This document shows positions 12,874 through 24,100 of a DNA stretch of 64,000 bases, piece after piece. The stretch covers positions 23,454,246-23,518,245 of the forward strand of contig JACDQD010000006.1 in the NCBI GenBank assembly GCA_019843655.1, written 5' to 3'. Each line of letters opens with the position of its first letter. Position 1 is the stretch's first letter. The DNA comes from Lethocerus indicus. Taxonomy: Eukaryota > Arthropoda > Insecta > Hemiptera > Belostomatidae. A program made the position numbers and the translations under genes. Below the pieces are notes generated by a model. It did no database searches and was not told the origin of the DNA. It saw only the letters and a list, made by a program, of their open reading frames with translations.

Positions 12874-13416
12874 TTTCTTTGGAGAGCACAAAATTTGGTT
12901 CCAAAAGTTTTTGATTTTGATGAAAATCTACCAGGAATTAAACCAAATATTGACGATAAATCGTCAATATTAGAAATCTTTCAACTTTTCTTTTCCGAAA
13001 AGATGCTTGAACATATTGTAAGAGAGAGCAATGCTTATTACACCACGAAAACTGTACGCAGTAAGCACTCACGATTGATGGCGTGGAAAAATACAACAGT
13101 GCCCGAAATGTATCGATTTTTTTCTCTGTCGATGTTAATGTCAAGAGTAAAAAAAGTATCGATAGAAGAATATTGGTCGACCGAAGATTTATTACGAACG
13201 AAAAGTTTTCCACGAATAATGACAAACGACAGGTATAAATCTCTATTACAAATGCTGCACTTTCATGATAACAATGAAACAAACAAATCGAGACGCGCTA
13301 ATAAAAATTCGGAGCATCATCGACAGACTGCGAAATTCTTTTTCACGAGCATTATGTCGTATTATGTCCGCGCGGTCGATCTTGCATCGGTTGCTCAGAG
13401 CGCAACTCATTTCTGA
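12874..13416 (+). pseudogene. piggyBac transposase fragment, N-terminal part of the DDE_Tnp_1_7 domain
   Basis: The frame open through 12895-13282 encodes the conserved front part of the piggyBac transposase domain: a P-G-I-K segment, an F-x-x-F-F segment, E-M-Y-R-F-F-S-L-S-M-L-M, an E-Y-W tryptophan motif, a P-R-I-M-T-N-D-R-Y stretch and L-H-F-H-D-N. In the family this is followed by a K-I-R-x-I-I-D-x-L segment. Here that segment appears (about 13300-13350), but in the next frame, so there is a frameshift at about 13280-13300. Soon afterwards the similarity ends and the element's right terminus follows. No ATG starts the frame, and the N-terminal zone, the catalytic aspartates and the cysteine-rich C-terminus are missing. 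It cannot encode a working transposase. It is enclosed by matching transposon ends at 12791 and 13439. Confidence 0.87.
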
Positions 13417-13422
13417 GTGCTC

Positions 13423-13439
13423 CGCCGCGAAAGGATTAA
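13423..13439 (-). repeat. piggyBac right end: terminal inverted repeat plus TTAA target site
   Basis: Reverse-complemented, it reads TTAA then TCCTTTCGCGGCG, matching the left end apart from the first base after TTAA. Confidence 0.85.
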
Positions 13440-14225
13440 TAAATGAAAACTAAATACACACATTTTGAGTAATTTGGTGTGATTTTCCAGTGTAAACTAT
13501 GTTCTCGGGTTTATTCTTACTTTCTCAATTACCATATGTACCAAATGTATTAAATGCATATTTAAGGAAAAATAAAGTATTTGTAATTAATAAAACATTC
13601 GTGAGGGCCTAATCCAAGCGGCGTTCCAAAACTTTACCTGAATTATAATTTGTAAATAAAATATACTTACTGATTCTAATTTTGGCGGCTGGACTCACGT
13701 TGCTCGTATCGTCTAAACGGGTGAAGGAATTTCGGATGGCGCAAATCCGTGGCTCGAGTGGACAATGGCCGCGCCTGGCAAACAAGCTATATGGGCAGTG
13801 GGCTGGCCAAAAAAGGCGGCTTCTAATTCGGGGCTGGGGCGGGCGCGGTAAGAAGGATGATGCACGAGGAGCGCCCCCCTTTTTTGCAACGCCGCCGCCC
13901 GGGTTTTGTCGGACGGGGGTTTTACGCCCTCGCCGGCAATTTATATCGCCCCAGGATCGAGCCCCGGAGAAGGATTGCAAAAACCCAACGGACTACTTTA
14001 ATGAACTGTAACTCCCGGCCCACTACGGACATATATTGACGCTTAAATTGACTTCGTATTTTATCTTGACTTGGGTTTGAAAACCTTGAGTTCCTTATCC
14101 CTTGCCAGTTCCCATTGTACAGCGTATCCGGAATCTACTAAGTCCGTGAACGCCTTTTCATCTTCCCAAAAAAATCAGTAAAAGAGGGAAAGAATTTATC
14201 CAAAGAAAACTCTTCCAAAATGAAT
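13440..14225. other. Non-coding DNA between two mobile elements
   Basis: No gene seen. A GC-rich block at about 13690-13990 yields overlapping open frames on both strands (13609-13980 minus, 13682-14011 plus) with no recognisable domain. I treat them as chance frames in CpG-rich sequence. Confidence 0.55.
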
Positions 14226-14255
14226 TTCCGTCTCCTCTCGCTGGTTTGGTGTTTT

Positions 14256-14292
14256 GCTAGACCGGCTTCGGCTGCTCGCCATCTTCAGTAGC
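14256..14292 (-). ncRNA. Hammerhead-ribozyme-like motif, copy C
   Basis: The minus strand carries GCTA-CTGAAGA, stem II GGC/GCC, then GAAG-CCGG-TC and TAGC. Stem I is a perfect four base pairs. The last A of the GAAA box has become G, so the base pair next to the core would be G-U rather than A-U, which probably weakens activity. Confidence 0.55.
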
Positions 14293-14493
14293 GCTGTGTA
14301 ACTTTGGATGTTTTCGGGCATCCTTACTGCAATGTCACTGTCACTTGTACTTTCAATGGTACGGCGCATCTATTACTAGCCCGCATCAAAGGTCTGTCTT
14401 ACATTGTAGTATTAGCGCCTTACAGTACGAGTGACAGTGACAGTGCAGTGAGGATGCCCAGAAACATCAAAAGTGCCAAAAGTGACTAACACC

Positions 14494-14530
14494 GCTACTG
14501 AAGATGGCGAGCAGCCGAAATCGGTCTAGC
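14494..14530 (+). ncRNA. Hammerhead-ribozyme-like motif, copy B (best-preserved core)
   Basis: The plus strand reads GCTA, CTGAAGA (CUGANGA box), TGGCGAGCAGCC (stem II GGC/GCC), GAAA, TCGG, T-C and TAGC. All core nucleotides expected of a hammerhead are present. Stem I is GCTA/TAGC and the predicted cleavage is after C14526. Stem III is A-T-C/G-G-T with no loop. As in the other copies there is an extra U between the CUGANGA box and stem II, so activity cannot be assumed from sequence alone. Confidence 0.62.
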
Positions 14531-14599
14531 AAAAGACCAAACCATCGAGAGGAGAAAGAAACACAAAATATCTACCGTATTCCAACCCCTCGAAGACCA

Positions 14600-15214
14600 A
14601 AAAACATGCATGGAAAATAAATGGTTTTATATATTTTTCTGGGTATTTGTTCCACCCTGAATTTACCCATCTTGCCAATAGTAATATTTTAGCCGTTTAA
14701 TATTATCGACAAATTTCCCGATTAAATTTTGTGAAATTTGAGTAATCCGAGTGAAATAAAATGTTAAGTTAGAGTGAGTAAGTGACAGCAATTTAGTTCG
14801 ACTCCCATTCCCTTCCTTTCATTTGTTAAATGCAATTGTAGATTTAACTTTTCTCCGAAGGATTATTATATTACAGAAGCAAATTTATTCAAGGCGGCGC
14901 AAAGCATTTCGAAACTCTGTAGTCACAAAGAAGTTTGACTATCGGTTAATTCCACTGTAAGCCGGCACTTTGGGTACCCGAGAAAATTTAAAAGTCAATT
15001 CTTTGATTATATTTTAATGTGGTAATTAATTTTTCAGTTTTATATTCTCATCAACACAAGTAAAGTTACAATATTTTAGAACTTCTTCTTCTTCATAGAC
15101 AATTTTATAACTGTTAATGGATACATGTATTCCCTCTGTGATTGTTCATAATTGTTTAAAAATTTTTAATACAGATTACTTAAAAATAAAGTATCATCTT
15201 CTACGGCCAACAGG
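14600..15214. other. Non-coding AT-rich DNA
   Basis: No gene, repeat or RNA recognised. It lies between the inverted-repeat element and the relic just upstream of exon 1. Confidence 0.5.
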
Positions 15215-15303
15215 TGCATTGACCGAATGCTAGACTGGTTTCACCTTCTCGCAATCCCAACAAACAGAAATCGGTCTCGCATTGGACAATAAGGGCGAGA
15301 CAG
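15215..15303. repeat. Small inverted relic of the hammerhead-bearing repeat
   Basis: Two arms (about 15218-15241 and 15269-15290) are inverted copies of each other: GACCGAATGCTAGACTGGTTTC on the left and GAAATCGGTCTCGCATTGG on the right. Each keeps the 3' half of the motif (GAAA, stem III, GTC, stem I), once on each strand. The CUGANGA box is lost in both. The relic ends only about 70 nt before exon 1 of the phosphodiesterase-like gene. Confidence 0.5.
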
Positions 15304-15351
15304 TAGGTTAAAGATGGTACCAACGAAAAGATATATTAAATTAAAACTAAT

Positions 15352-15373
15352 TAATATTAAATTGTGTTCACAG
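15352..15373 (+). promoter_or_regulatory. Possible splice acceptor before the start-codon exon
   Basis: An AT-rich stretch followed by TTGTGTTCACAG ends five bases before the start codon. If used, the ATG exon starts at 15374 and an untranslated exon lies further upstream. The same bases could instead lie in the 5' UTR or near the transcription start. The sequence does not decide between these. Confidence 0.45.
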
Positions 15374-15378
15374 ACATA

Positions 15379-15445
15379 ATGAAACTGAGCAGCCACTTAT
15401 GCCTCATCGCCCTCCTCGTCGTGACGGTTGTAAGAGCTAAAATCG
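15379..15445 (+). CDS. Exon 1 (coding part) of an acid sphingomyelinase-like phosphodiesterase gene: signal peptide
   Basis: The ATG at 15379 opens 22 codons plus one base: M-K-L-S-S-H, then a hydrophobic core (L-C-L-I-A-L-L-V-V-T-V-V), then R-A-K-I. This is a typical secretory signal peptide with likely cleavage after Ala20. It ends at the donor GTAAGT (15446), leaving phase 1. Joined to 62099-62167 it reads K-I-G-Y-F-W-H-I-T-D-I-H, the mature N-terminus expected of acid sphingomyelinase-like phosphodiesterases (SMPDL3A/B family). Those are secreted or lysosomal metal-dependent phosphoesterases acting on phosphodiester or nucleotide substrates. The exon was missed as an ORF because it is only 67 nt. 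Evidence is the signal peptide, donor, matching phase and family motif across the junction. The main doubt is the 46.7-kb distance, which cDNA would settle. Confidence 0.8.
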
Positions 15446-18400
15446 GTAAGTTTAATAAAATATGTTTATATATTTATAAATATTGTATGTATCACGCAAT
15501 AGTGAAAATATAAGTAGTAAAATTATGGAAGTATTTCCTTTTTAATTGTTAGTGACATGATATACACAAGAACATATACCTTCGGTTATATGAGCTACAT
15601 CAATAAATTAATTAATTCATAATCATTAACTTGTAGGAAATTATGGATCTTCTTGGACGATATAATCCGTGGAATCCTCTCGCTATAGAGTAATAATTGA
15701 GTTTGGATATATATTTCAACCGCACTGCAATTCTCTATACGTGAATGGGCGCTAGAGCATTGCCCAGTATTAAGGACCATGGCGTTCCATTGCCGTTGGT
15801 CGGAGGGCGTAGTGCTAATAAATCAATGGTAAATATCCTTGAGGATTAATTGTTCGGGGCACAATTACGCTACCTACATGTAGTGTCCAGTCGTTCCCGT
15901 TTAATGGGTAAAGCCGGCATTACAATATGCAGATCACTAATTGCTTGCATATAAAGGATTGGCATCAAGTATAAAAATAAATAGGGGTGAAAAGTTTGTT
16001 TAAATCTTCCCCATTTCCTTTCTTCAGTTGACATCGACATCTCTGAGCACCTTATCGTAAAATATTGTTCTGGGGAAACATTTACGTTTATATGAAGATA
16101 AGTCCTTATATACCTGTGCGAATTAGTTCATTACATATTGGTAATGATGTAATTTATTGCAATTAAGCAGTATAATGATAAAACCATGACTACATTTAGA
16201 CATAGAATACAATTTTAATTTCTTATCTCCGTCAATATGTTTAAGTTACAGTTTTCCTTAAATACAAATAATGAAGCCACTGACGGCTATTCCCATCGGT
16301 CTATTTAGACCCTCCTCACTTTCTAAGTACAATTTAACGATATGGCTACTTGACAACTTTGTTTGTAATGCTTTCGCGTCGTGGCAACCGAAATGTAGTC
16401 AAGAAAGTGAACATAATGGTTCTCCTAAATTTGTGTCCATTCAGGGTCCGGCCGAAAGGGGCCTACTGGGGGTTGAGGAGCCGGGGGGGGGAGGGTAATC
16501 GTCGTGACAAAACAGGGTGACAATGGGTCTCCCGAAGGGAAATTTCCTTCTGGGTAACACTGCCGGGTTGGTAATGTCCTTGCGAGGGGCACAATGCCCT
16601 CGCCTTAACCCTCCTTCTCGGTGTCTCCTCCCGAGCATTGTTTCCACCTGTCCGGGAATTTAAATTACCCGTTTGAAACTTGACGCTGTCCTGTCTATGC
16701 TTCTACGTTCCAACGCCCGTACACAGGGTTGACTCCCTGGTAAAAATACTAAACGTGCACGTTTAACCAGATCAAGGTTTAGATCCATATAGGTTTAATA
16801 TGATTTACTTTATTTTTTTAAGATTGAGAAATTTTAATGTATGTTTATTAAAAATTAGATATGGCTGGAAATGTCATCTCAAAATCAATTACATTAATTT
16901 TTTGTTGTATTACGAATTAGTGAACTACAAATGATTCCTTAACTGATAAAACTAGTGATAAAAAGGCACACATTCATTATGACATATTTCTTCATGAATT
17001 CTTTGCGACCGTTTCTCTTAGCTGTAAATCAGAAGCATTAAACACACTAGAAATACAAAAAAATAAATTCCTGTATGTATTAAAATATATTAAAGTATAG
17101 CATACATTGCGAAAATTTTAATTGTGCAAATATTTCAATATTTTGTATAACTTTAAAATAGTTAAACAACCCATAAATAATAAATTGATGATTATATTGA
17201 TTAATCGCGTACATTTTAAATCGAGGATCTCTCCCGCGGAATAATAAAAGACCGTATTTTTTTCCTCTCCAGCTCCGGAACAAAGTTTCTAATTTAATTT
17301 TTTTGCGCCTTGGGGGAGGGAGCGGGCCAAAGGATTTGATGTGACGGAAAAAATGAACCGTGAGGAAAAGTGTCGCCTCCCGTGACGGATGCGATTAGAT
17401 TTACATCCGAATCTAATCAACGCTCCCAAATAAAAATTTTCTCCAGTCAAATTATCGAAAGAATAAAAAACGAGGTCGGGGGTGAATCGATCATTCATTA
17501 AAATCGATTAGTCAATGCCTGGGAGGCTGCATCGGGGCCCGTTGTTAAACGTGATCGGAAACCCATCAGACGGCCGTAGAGGTTGGGGAGCTCCTCCCGG
17601 CCATCAAATACTGCTTACAACCCTTTTATTTCTGTGCTTAAAAAATTATTTTCCCCCGACCCTCCGTCCCCCCTCCCACCCAACCAAAAATTACATCGAT
17701 ACATTGTTCCCTGTTGGAATAATGTGGATTTGAGCGCTATAATCTGCTTCGGCCGGACGCTTCCCTCGTTAGGGTTTAATGAAATTCGAACGTGTATACA
17801 AAATTATAGGATTTATCGGTAACATCGGCGTGTAACACGGGCAAAACCAAAACTGATATGCGGCCCACCTTCATTGAAGAATATCTTCGTTCAGATGTCA
17901 GTATTTTTGTCTTTGACTGTAGTATATGATAACGCATTCTCAGTTCGAATTTTAGTAAGACTTCATCGTGATATTAGTTTTATTTTATTATATCTTCATT
18001 TCACATAAGCGAGGGGAAAGAAGTATACGCTCAGAGCGAAAGGGTGAGGTTTCATTAAACTGACAGGGGGCGGGATAGAGATTTTCCCTTGTAAAAAACC
18101 CCATCGGCGGTTAACCCGGTTGATACAACAGGGGCGGCGTTACCTGCTTTTTGCCAAATTCCCATTATTATTCCAATTATTGGTGGGTGGGGGGGGGGCG
18201 TTCCATTTTTAGGGTTGGGTCCCCCTGTCGTTTAATGCGTCCCCGAAATTGGGCCCTGTGCGAACCCGAGTATTCCCGGCCTCCCCTCTTGCGAAGCTCG
18301 ACTTAATCCCGTTGTCCGATGCCCCGTTCCAATGTTCAAAATTGGGCCAAGCCCGCGTGACATTGTTGAGCGTACTTAACGTCAGCTAATACTGACGAAT

Positions 18401-21137
18401 ATTCGGGGAATATTAAACCGTCGACTGTTATCTTATAATGAAAAACTATATTTCGAATTATACGTTCGTTTAATATTCATTTTCGAATTACCACAAAGGA
18501 GCTGAATTATCAAAGTGTGTTGAAGGATAGCTCCTTCCCTTTTTGAAATTCCGAGTTTATGACCAATTTCAACATATAAATCCAAAAAATTGTGTATAAA
18601 ACGAAGAGTAATCAATATAACCTAAAATAAAGGCTGTACGTCATGAATCACTAATGCGCTTAATGGTTCAATTTATGTACGCTCGGAATTGTACTCAGAC
18701 AAAGTTCTTGTAATCGAAGTGTAATTAGAATAAACCCAGGGCGGACAAGTAGTTTTAATAACAGTCGATCTCGCAGACTACGAGCGCAGAATTATATGCC
18801 GGGTTCCGTCTTCATTCGAAAATAAAACTGAGACCGCTATAATGTCGTCATAAGGCCGGGCAGATGAAAACGAATAAGGAGACAACCTCCTAGAGACTGT
18901 ATTGCTGTATTTCTGTAAGGGCTCATAAAGCTCGGTGCCATGCCAAGATTGCTGGTTGAGCACTATTAAGGAACGCCATGTAGAAAAAAAAGGTTCTTTT
19001 ATCATTAAATATACATAACGCATATTCTTTTATTTGAATAGCGAAAAGAGGGCCTTTTTATTTATCCCAAGCCAAGTTTCGTTCCGGATTACGGAATATA
19101 AAAAACTAAACTTATTCCGCGGATAATTCAATTTACTTTCTACCATAATAGATTTTCGATATACTACATACATACTATTTATTTGACAGAAAATATTGGC
19201 AAAGTCAAAATGGGAGCCGGTACACAAAACACAATGCATTGAACATTTTGGCATTGGTTGATTAATAGGAACAGATTAGCGGCTAACAATTAAAGTACTG
19301 TCTGAATTTATAGATGGCGAAATCGATTGCTAGCCGACCTCACAATGCTATTCCATATAGTCTAATTTGAAGGAGGGGGCGGAATTTCGGCGATAATTGG
19401 ATCGGATTAAATCTATCCGATGGACAGTCGGAAGCGGTCAAAATAGAATTTCTATTCAGAATTGATACTGATCTCCCATGACGGGGTACGACAGTTCGGG
19501 CAGAACTTCAATTGACCCCAGCCATTCAAACTTGATACAGACATTTAACTGTTCCACGCATCAGAGGTACAGTAACAATAGCAATAGTCATACCAATCGT
19601 TTCATGTTTGTAATTGCATTTTGAGAATCGTATGACTTCAGCGCGAATTCGTTTTTTGAACCGGCGGAGATATCAATTGTTGGAGAATTCCAATTGAACG
19701 AATTTTTTTAATATTATTTCAAAATTAAACTTTTAACCGAGTATATCTCTACTGAGCATTACTTGGCTTCGAGTGATTTAAACAATTCAGACAATTTCTT
19801 TTTATTTGCGACTTCTATCACCAGACTTATCAGAGCTGAATTCTCATTCTCTACATAACTGTTAATCAACTAACAGTGTTGGATTATTCATTCCAATCTC
19901 AGGAGTAGACAAATTGAATTGTTTCTCAACAATTCAGATGGTTACAATCTATTAGAATATATTATTAATTTATGGGGCGGAGTCGAAATTACACCGGTAT
20001 CGGTGTTTAGGCGTAGAATGTGCCGCGGGGTCTTGTTAGCGTGAGCTTTGCGCTGATGTAGCGCCGAGCAATTGTCGGTTATGGCTGTAAATGGCGAGGG
20101 GAGAACCTCTGTACGAAGCCCGTCCGTTTAACGTTGGGCAACTCCAGCGACGTTTACGACCCTTGCATTGCTCCCCGCATGTATAATAACCGCGAGCCTC
20201 TTTATTGCACCCGGGAAGATTTTAATCCCAATTGAAAAAAATCTTCTCCGCCCCCACGGCGCGAATATTTCGGTCGGGATCGAGCTCGTTTCGATGTTTT
20301 TTTCTTTGTTTAACGCGACTGACGGATTTGCCAACGGCGCCAGGCCGAAAACACGGTAAAAAGTGCGCTCAATACGACAGTAAAACTGGAGGTTATTGAG
20401 GGTCATAAGACGGGAGCCGTAAATATAATCATCGCGCGCAATTTCATCTCCAGAGAAAACGGGCGAGTACGTTGCCATTTGTTCTTTTACGAGTCGGGAG
20501 GGCGAATCCATTCTTATTTCTGAGAATAACATCCCCGGCGGGGCCTTATTGCGAAATAATTAAAAATTAAACGGACTCGCAATAATAAAGTCGTCGGGCG
20601 AAAGGGCCGGCGAATGGGAACCCCGACTTACTTTTTTTCTTCGTATTTCCCTGGAGCCTCGACATTATATTAAAAAATATATTCTTTTTCGGAGATATAA
20701 AATCGGATTTAACCGGCAGAAACCGAAGGTTTACGATCAATTTAAACCGCGTTTTGTATTATTAAACACCGGACCTGTAAAAGTGTGAGGGCGAAATGGA
20801 AATAACCAGCCGTATGGTTATGAAAGGCTACACCTTTGGCAACCTCCCTACCCGACGTCCCGCACCATGAATAATGCATCTTAAACTGAGCCTTTCGAGA
20901 TTTTATATTATTTTAATCTTAAATCATATATGCGGCTCACCCACACATACTTCCACTTTCGGATGAAAGCGACACTTTATTATCCGCGGGGTTTTTCATA
21001 AAAGGATTATTTATTATAAAAAGCGAATGAAACTGTTCCTGCGGATTGTGTCTTTAAATTTTCAGATCCCCTTATGAAATGTCTCGGGTTTTAGAACTTT
21101 TTTAAGGCTGTATACTCGCCGGCTAGCATTGCTGCTG

Positions 21138-21158
21138 GCGGGATGTTCTTGATCCCGC
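21138..21158. repeat. Short perfect hairpin
   Basis: GCGGGAT and ATCCCGC form a 7-bp stem around a 7-nt loop. The hairpin is framed by two GCTGTATAC copies (ending at 21115 and 21167), each followed closely by TCGCCG. No known role. Confidence 0.6.
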
Positions 21159-24100
21159 GCTGTATACGGTCGCCGAGAATTCATCATTATTTTACGCCCC
21201 CAGTCATACATTTGTATGGGGATCATTGCTGAACCCGAAACGAGTTCAATTCAGGTTTACGGACCGTACGTGTTAGAAAATCCGAGACTGGATATAAATG
21301 AAAACCCTCCAGAGTGTTATTGTCCATAGTGTTTTACGTTACTTAGCTACCACTGCTCCATTTTAAAATATCTAGTGTTGTCACATAAACCAGTGTTTCA
21401 AATTGGTTTAATTTTATTCTTAAAATGCCCTATTAATACACTCTCATTAGGGTCGTTTCTAGTTGTCCATACCGGCGCTCTGATCGGGGGGTCTCTTTTC
21501 AGGGTGAGCGACCGAGAAAACGCGGATATTATGAACTCTTCAACGCCCCTCGAAAACCGTTTCCAAGTGTACTGTTCCTGAGGCCAGCAACTACAAGAAC
21601 GCTAAGTTAATCGGCTAAGAAATATCTGTGACCATTTTGAAGGGCGGAAACTGTTGCAAAATAACCTGGAAAGTTGCTGGCGAATATTTCCGGTCGAATA
21701 ATTGCTGAAAGCGGCGCCGCGCGGAAGGCGTGGGGCGGGGAGAAGAGTTTAAGGAACCAATCGGGTGTACACAATGGAAACTAATTAGAAGACCGAACTT
21801 GCTTTTCGGGCGGCCACAGACCCGGCAGCCTCGTCCTCCGGATAGCATCCTGCCAGAACAACCCTTCTTACATCATTTCCCAATCTTCTCTATACAATCA
21901 ATTTCGAACCTCGGGATATCTTCAACGGATTTCGCGAACATTTCTGGCGCTGGAAATAATATTATTTTTACAAAAAATATAAATTTTAATAAGATGACAT
22001 ACTTTTGTTAAAACCTGAAGTAGGTTTAAGAGTGTAGGAAGTGTTTAGGAGCTTAAGGTATTTATAATACTACAGAGGGGGGTTCTGTAAAGCCTTAAGA
22101 TATATATAAATAAGAAAATGGATATAAGGTTTATTTCGGGGCTTCTGAAACCGACCCCCGCGATAGAAGAGAAACGACTGTATTATACAGTTCTGAGCGT
22201 GAAATAAAGTCGTCTTATGTTTCGTATTTAAAAAGTGGAGAAATTACACTAGCCCGAATTAACGCGTACGAATTAGCGCGGGATAAGCCAGGGGGTGAAA
22301 AAAAGAGAGATGGACGCTTTTCGTGGAGTACGTTGCCGTGACGGGATTGGGGCAGCGGCGGGGGTCGGAGAAGGGCTAAACTCGGTAAAGTAGACGATTC
22401 ATCTTGAGGGCGGCGGGGGCAGGGCCAACTGGTGTAGGGCATTCGTCAAGGAGTTAGAGCCCAATACCGAGGGGCGGCCAGGGGCGCCACTCTCCGAAGA
22501 CATCTCGGGCTACATTGAGAACATTTGCATTTCAGCCCGCAGCCCCCCTTCCCCCTCCCCGACGCAACAATGATTCGTCCCCAGTGTTACCGCACCTCCT
22601 CCCTCACCTCCCTTCACCAACGGCCGGGAATCTACTTCGCGTCCAATTTGCATGCGCCGCAGATGTACGCCCGCTGCTACGATATTAATTTTATAAAATT
22701 TCCCCCACCCCTTCATCGAAAATTTGCCGGGACAGACTCGCGGGTTATCGGGGACTGATCAATAACTCATTGATTGGACGGTGTATAAATTAAAATTTCA
22801 ATTATACTTATATACCTAAGGTGGAACGAAAGTGGCAGATTTTGTTAGAAAAATGAAAACACACTGAGGGATCCAGTGTTTTTAGGGTACAATTTCAAAT
22901 TGCTTCATTTTTTAAACTATCAAACTAAGTTGTTCCTGTATAAGGGAATTTATCTGTTCAGTATGCGGTTGAGACATATATACATACAAAAGTTTAACAC
23001 TAAAACCTTTTGTCAAAGTAAATTTTCATTACTTCTAACCCAAAGTGTCACCATTGGGTGGTTTCTTTTATCAAGTTCCACAAAAAATGCACTCAACCAT
23101 TGTACTAATAACTATTAGTTGAATATACAAAAATAAAGGAAATAAAAAAAACTTCTAACATAAATACAATACAGAACATCGGTTAATTGTCGGTTGCTGT
23201 CGTTTTCTGGACATCTGGATAATTCGGCCGCTTGTATTTTTGAGCGGTCGTGAGCATATTTGACCGGGTGCTAACTCGCCCGCTTTCATAGCGGTATCAT
23301 TTGTTCCGTGACCGGGGCCAATTAGTGGGGGCGAGGGCCGGCCGGTGTAAACCTACAAGGTGTTTATCGCAGTCCGCACTCTTTCCGCCTCCCGGGGCCG
23401 AGACAAATAGGGGCGGTCGGCGGGAGCCGGCTCATAAATAAATAATAACCGACGGGGGCGGGTTCTGTCGGAGCGAGCTAGGACGGCCGCCAAAGTGGAA
23501 GAAATCCCCCCGCGGAAGAAACCCTTTCCCGGCAAAGTTAATCGGAAACTTAAGTAACTTCATCGAAAGCTATCCTAATAATTCAAGCCGAGGAAGGTTT
23601 GGGTTGGGTCGAGTGGGGTGGGTACTTCCTGCACGAGACCATGTTTATAAATGAAGTTTAAGGTCTGGAAAAACAGAGCCGGAGCTGTGGGGGATGTTTG
23701 GGGTGGAGCCGATATAAGCCGTTGAGTAGGTGGAAGGGGTGCGGGGTAGTTCGCTTTACCGGCTGGTCGGGCGGGCAACTAGCGCTGGCCAGGGCCCCCT
23801 CAAAGCCGGTACCGGCAAAGTTAAACGGAGTTTGGCCGCCGCCTTTCCTCGAAAGAAACCGCCGCCTATTCAACTCCGATCCGGAATTCCCTTTTTGAAA
23901 GTTCGGCTCGTCCGAAGCCGCATATGTTAGCGACAACGACAACGTTTTTAGCCGCCTTCACTATAAATTCCGTTTCTGCGCGGACAAATACAACTTTGAG
24001 GAAGGTTTTTTGCCCTGCGGGATGAATGCGCACTCTTGCGATTATTCGTACTTTTCGGGCCGTTTTATTTCCATACGCATAAACAATATACTTGATAATA

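Larger units (their letters stand above)
12791..13439 (+). mobile_element. Internally deleted piggyBac-like element
   Basis: A 649-bp segment is bounded by the piggyBac target site TTAA on both sides (12791-12794 and 13436-13439). Directly inside are terminal inverted repeats: CCCTTTCGCGGCG on the left, and TCCTTTCGCGGCG when the right end is reverse-complemented, so 12 of 13 bases match. The interior holds a broken piece of a piggyBac-type transposase (DDE_Tnp_1_7) that lacks the catalytic region. The left end has two subterminal palindromic repeats and the right end has an imperfect inverted GAGCGC..ACTCA/TGAGTGCTC. The element is therefore a non-autonomous deletion derivative. Its ends look usable in trans if a full-length relative exists elsewhere in the genome. 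Confidence 0.88.
14226..14599. mobile_element. Inverted-repeat element with outward-facing hammerhead-like motifs
   Basis: Two arms face each other. The left arm (14226-14351) is an inverted copy of the right arm (14424 to about 14570), and the right arm continues to the shared family terminus AGACCA at 14599. Both arms include the CTCTCGCTGGTTTGG block, the 37-nt hammerhead-like motif, and the GGGCATCC..ACTGC..TGTCACTGTCACTTGTACT block. The left arm has lost roughly 20 nt between the motif and CTTTGGATG. The central segment contains the family's ACGGCGC and AAAGGTCTGTCTTACAT stretches. The motif is on the minus strand in the left arm and on the plus strand in the right arm, so the two diverge. 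The same arrangement occurs at 41563-42136. I infer a non-autonomous, possibly Penelope-related element. No reverse transcriptase is present. Confidence 0.75.

Noticed and set aside
20128..20532. 134-codon minus-strand open frame
   Set aside because: No recognisable domain, and the overlapping plus-strand frame is equally unstructured.
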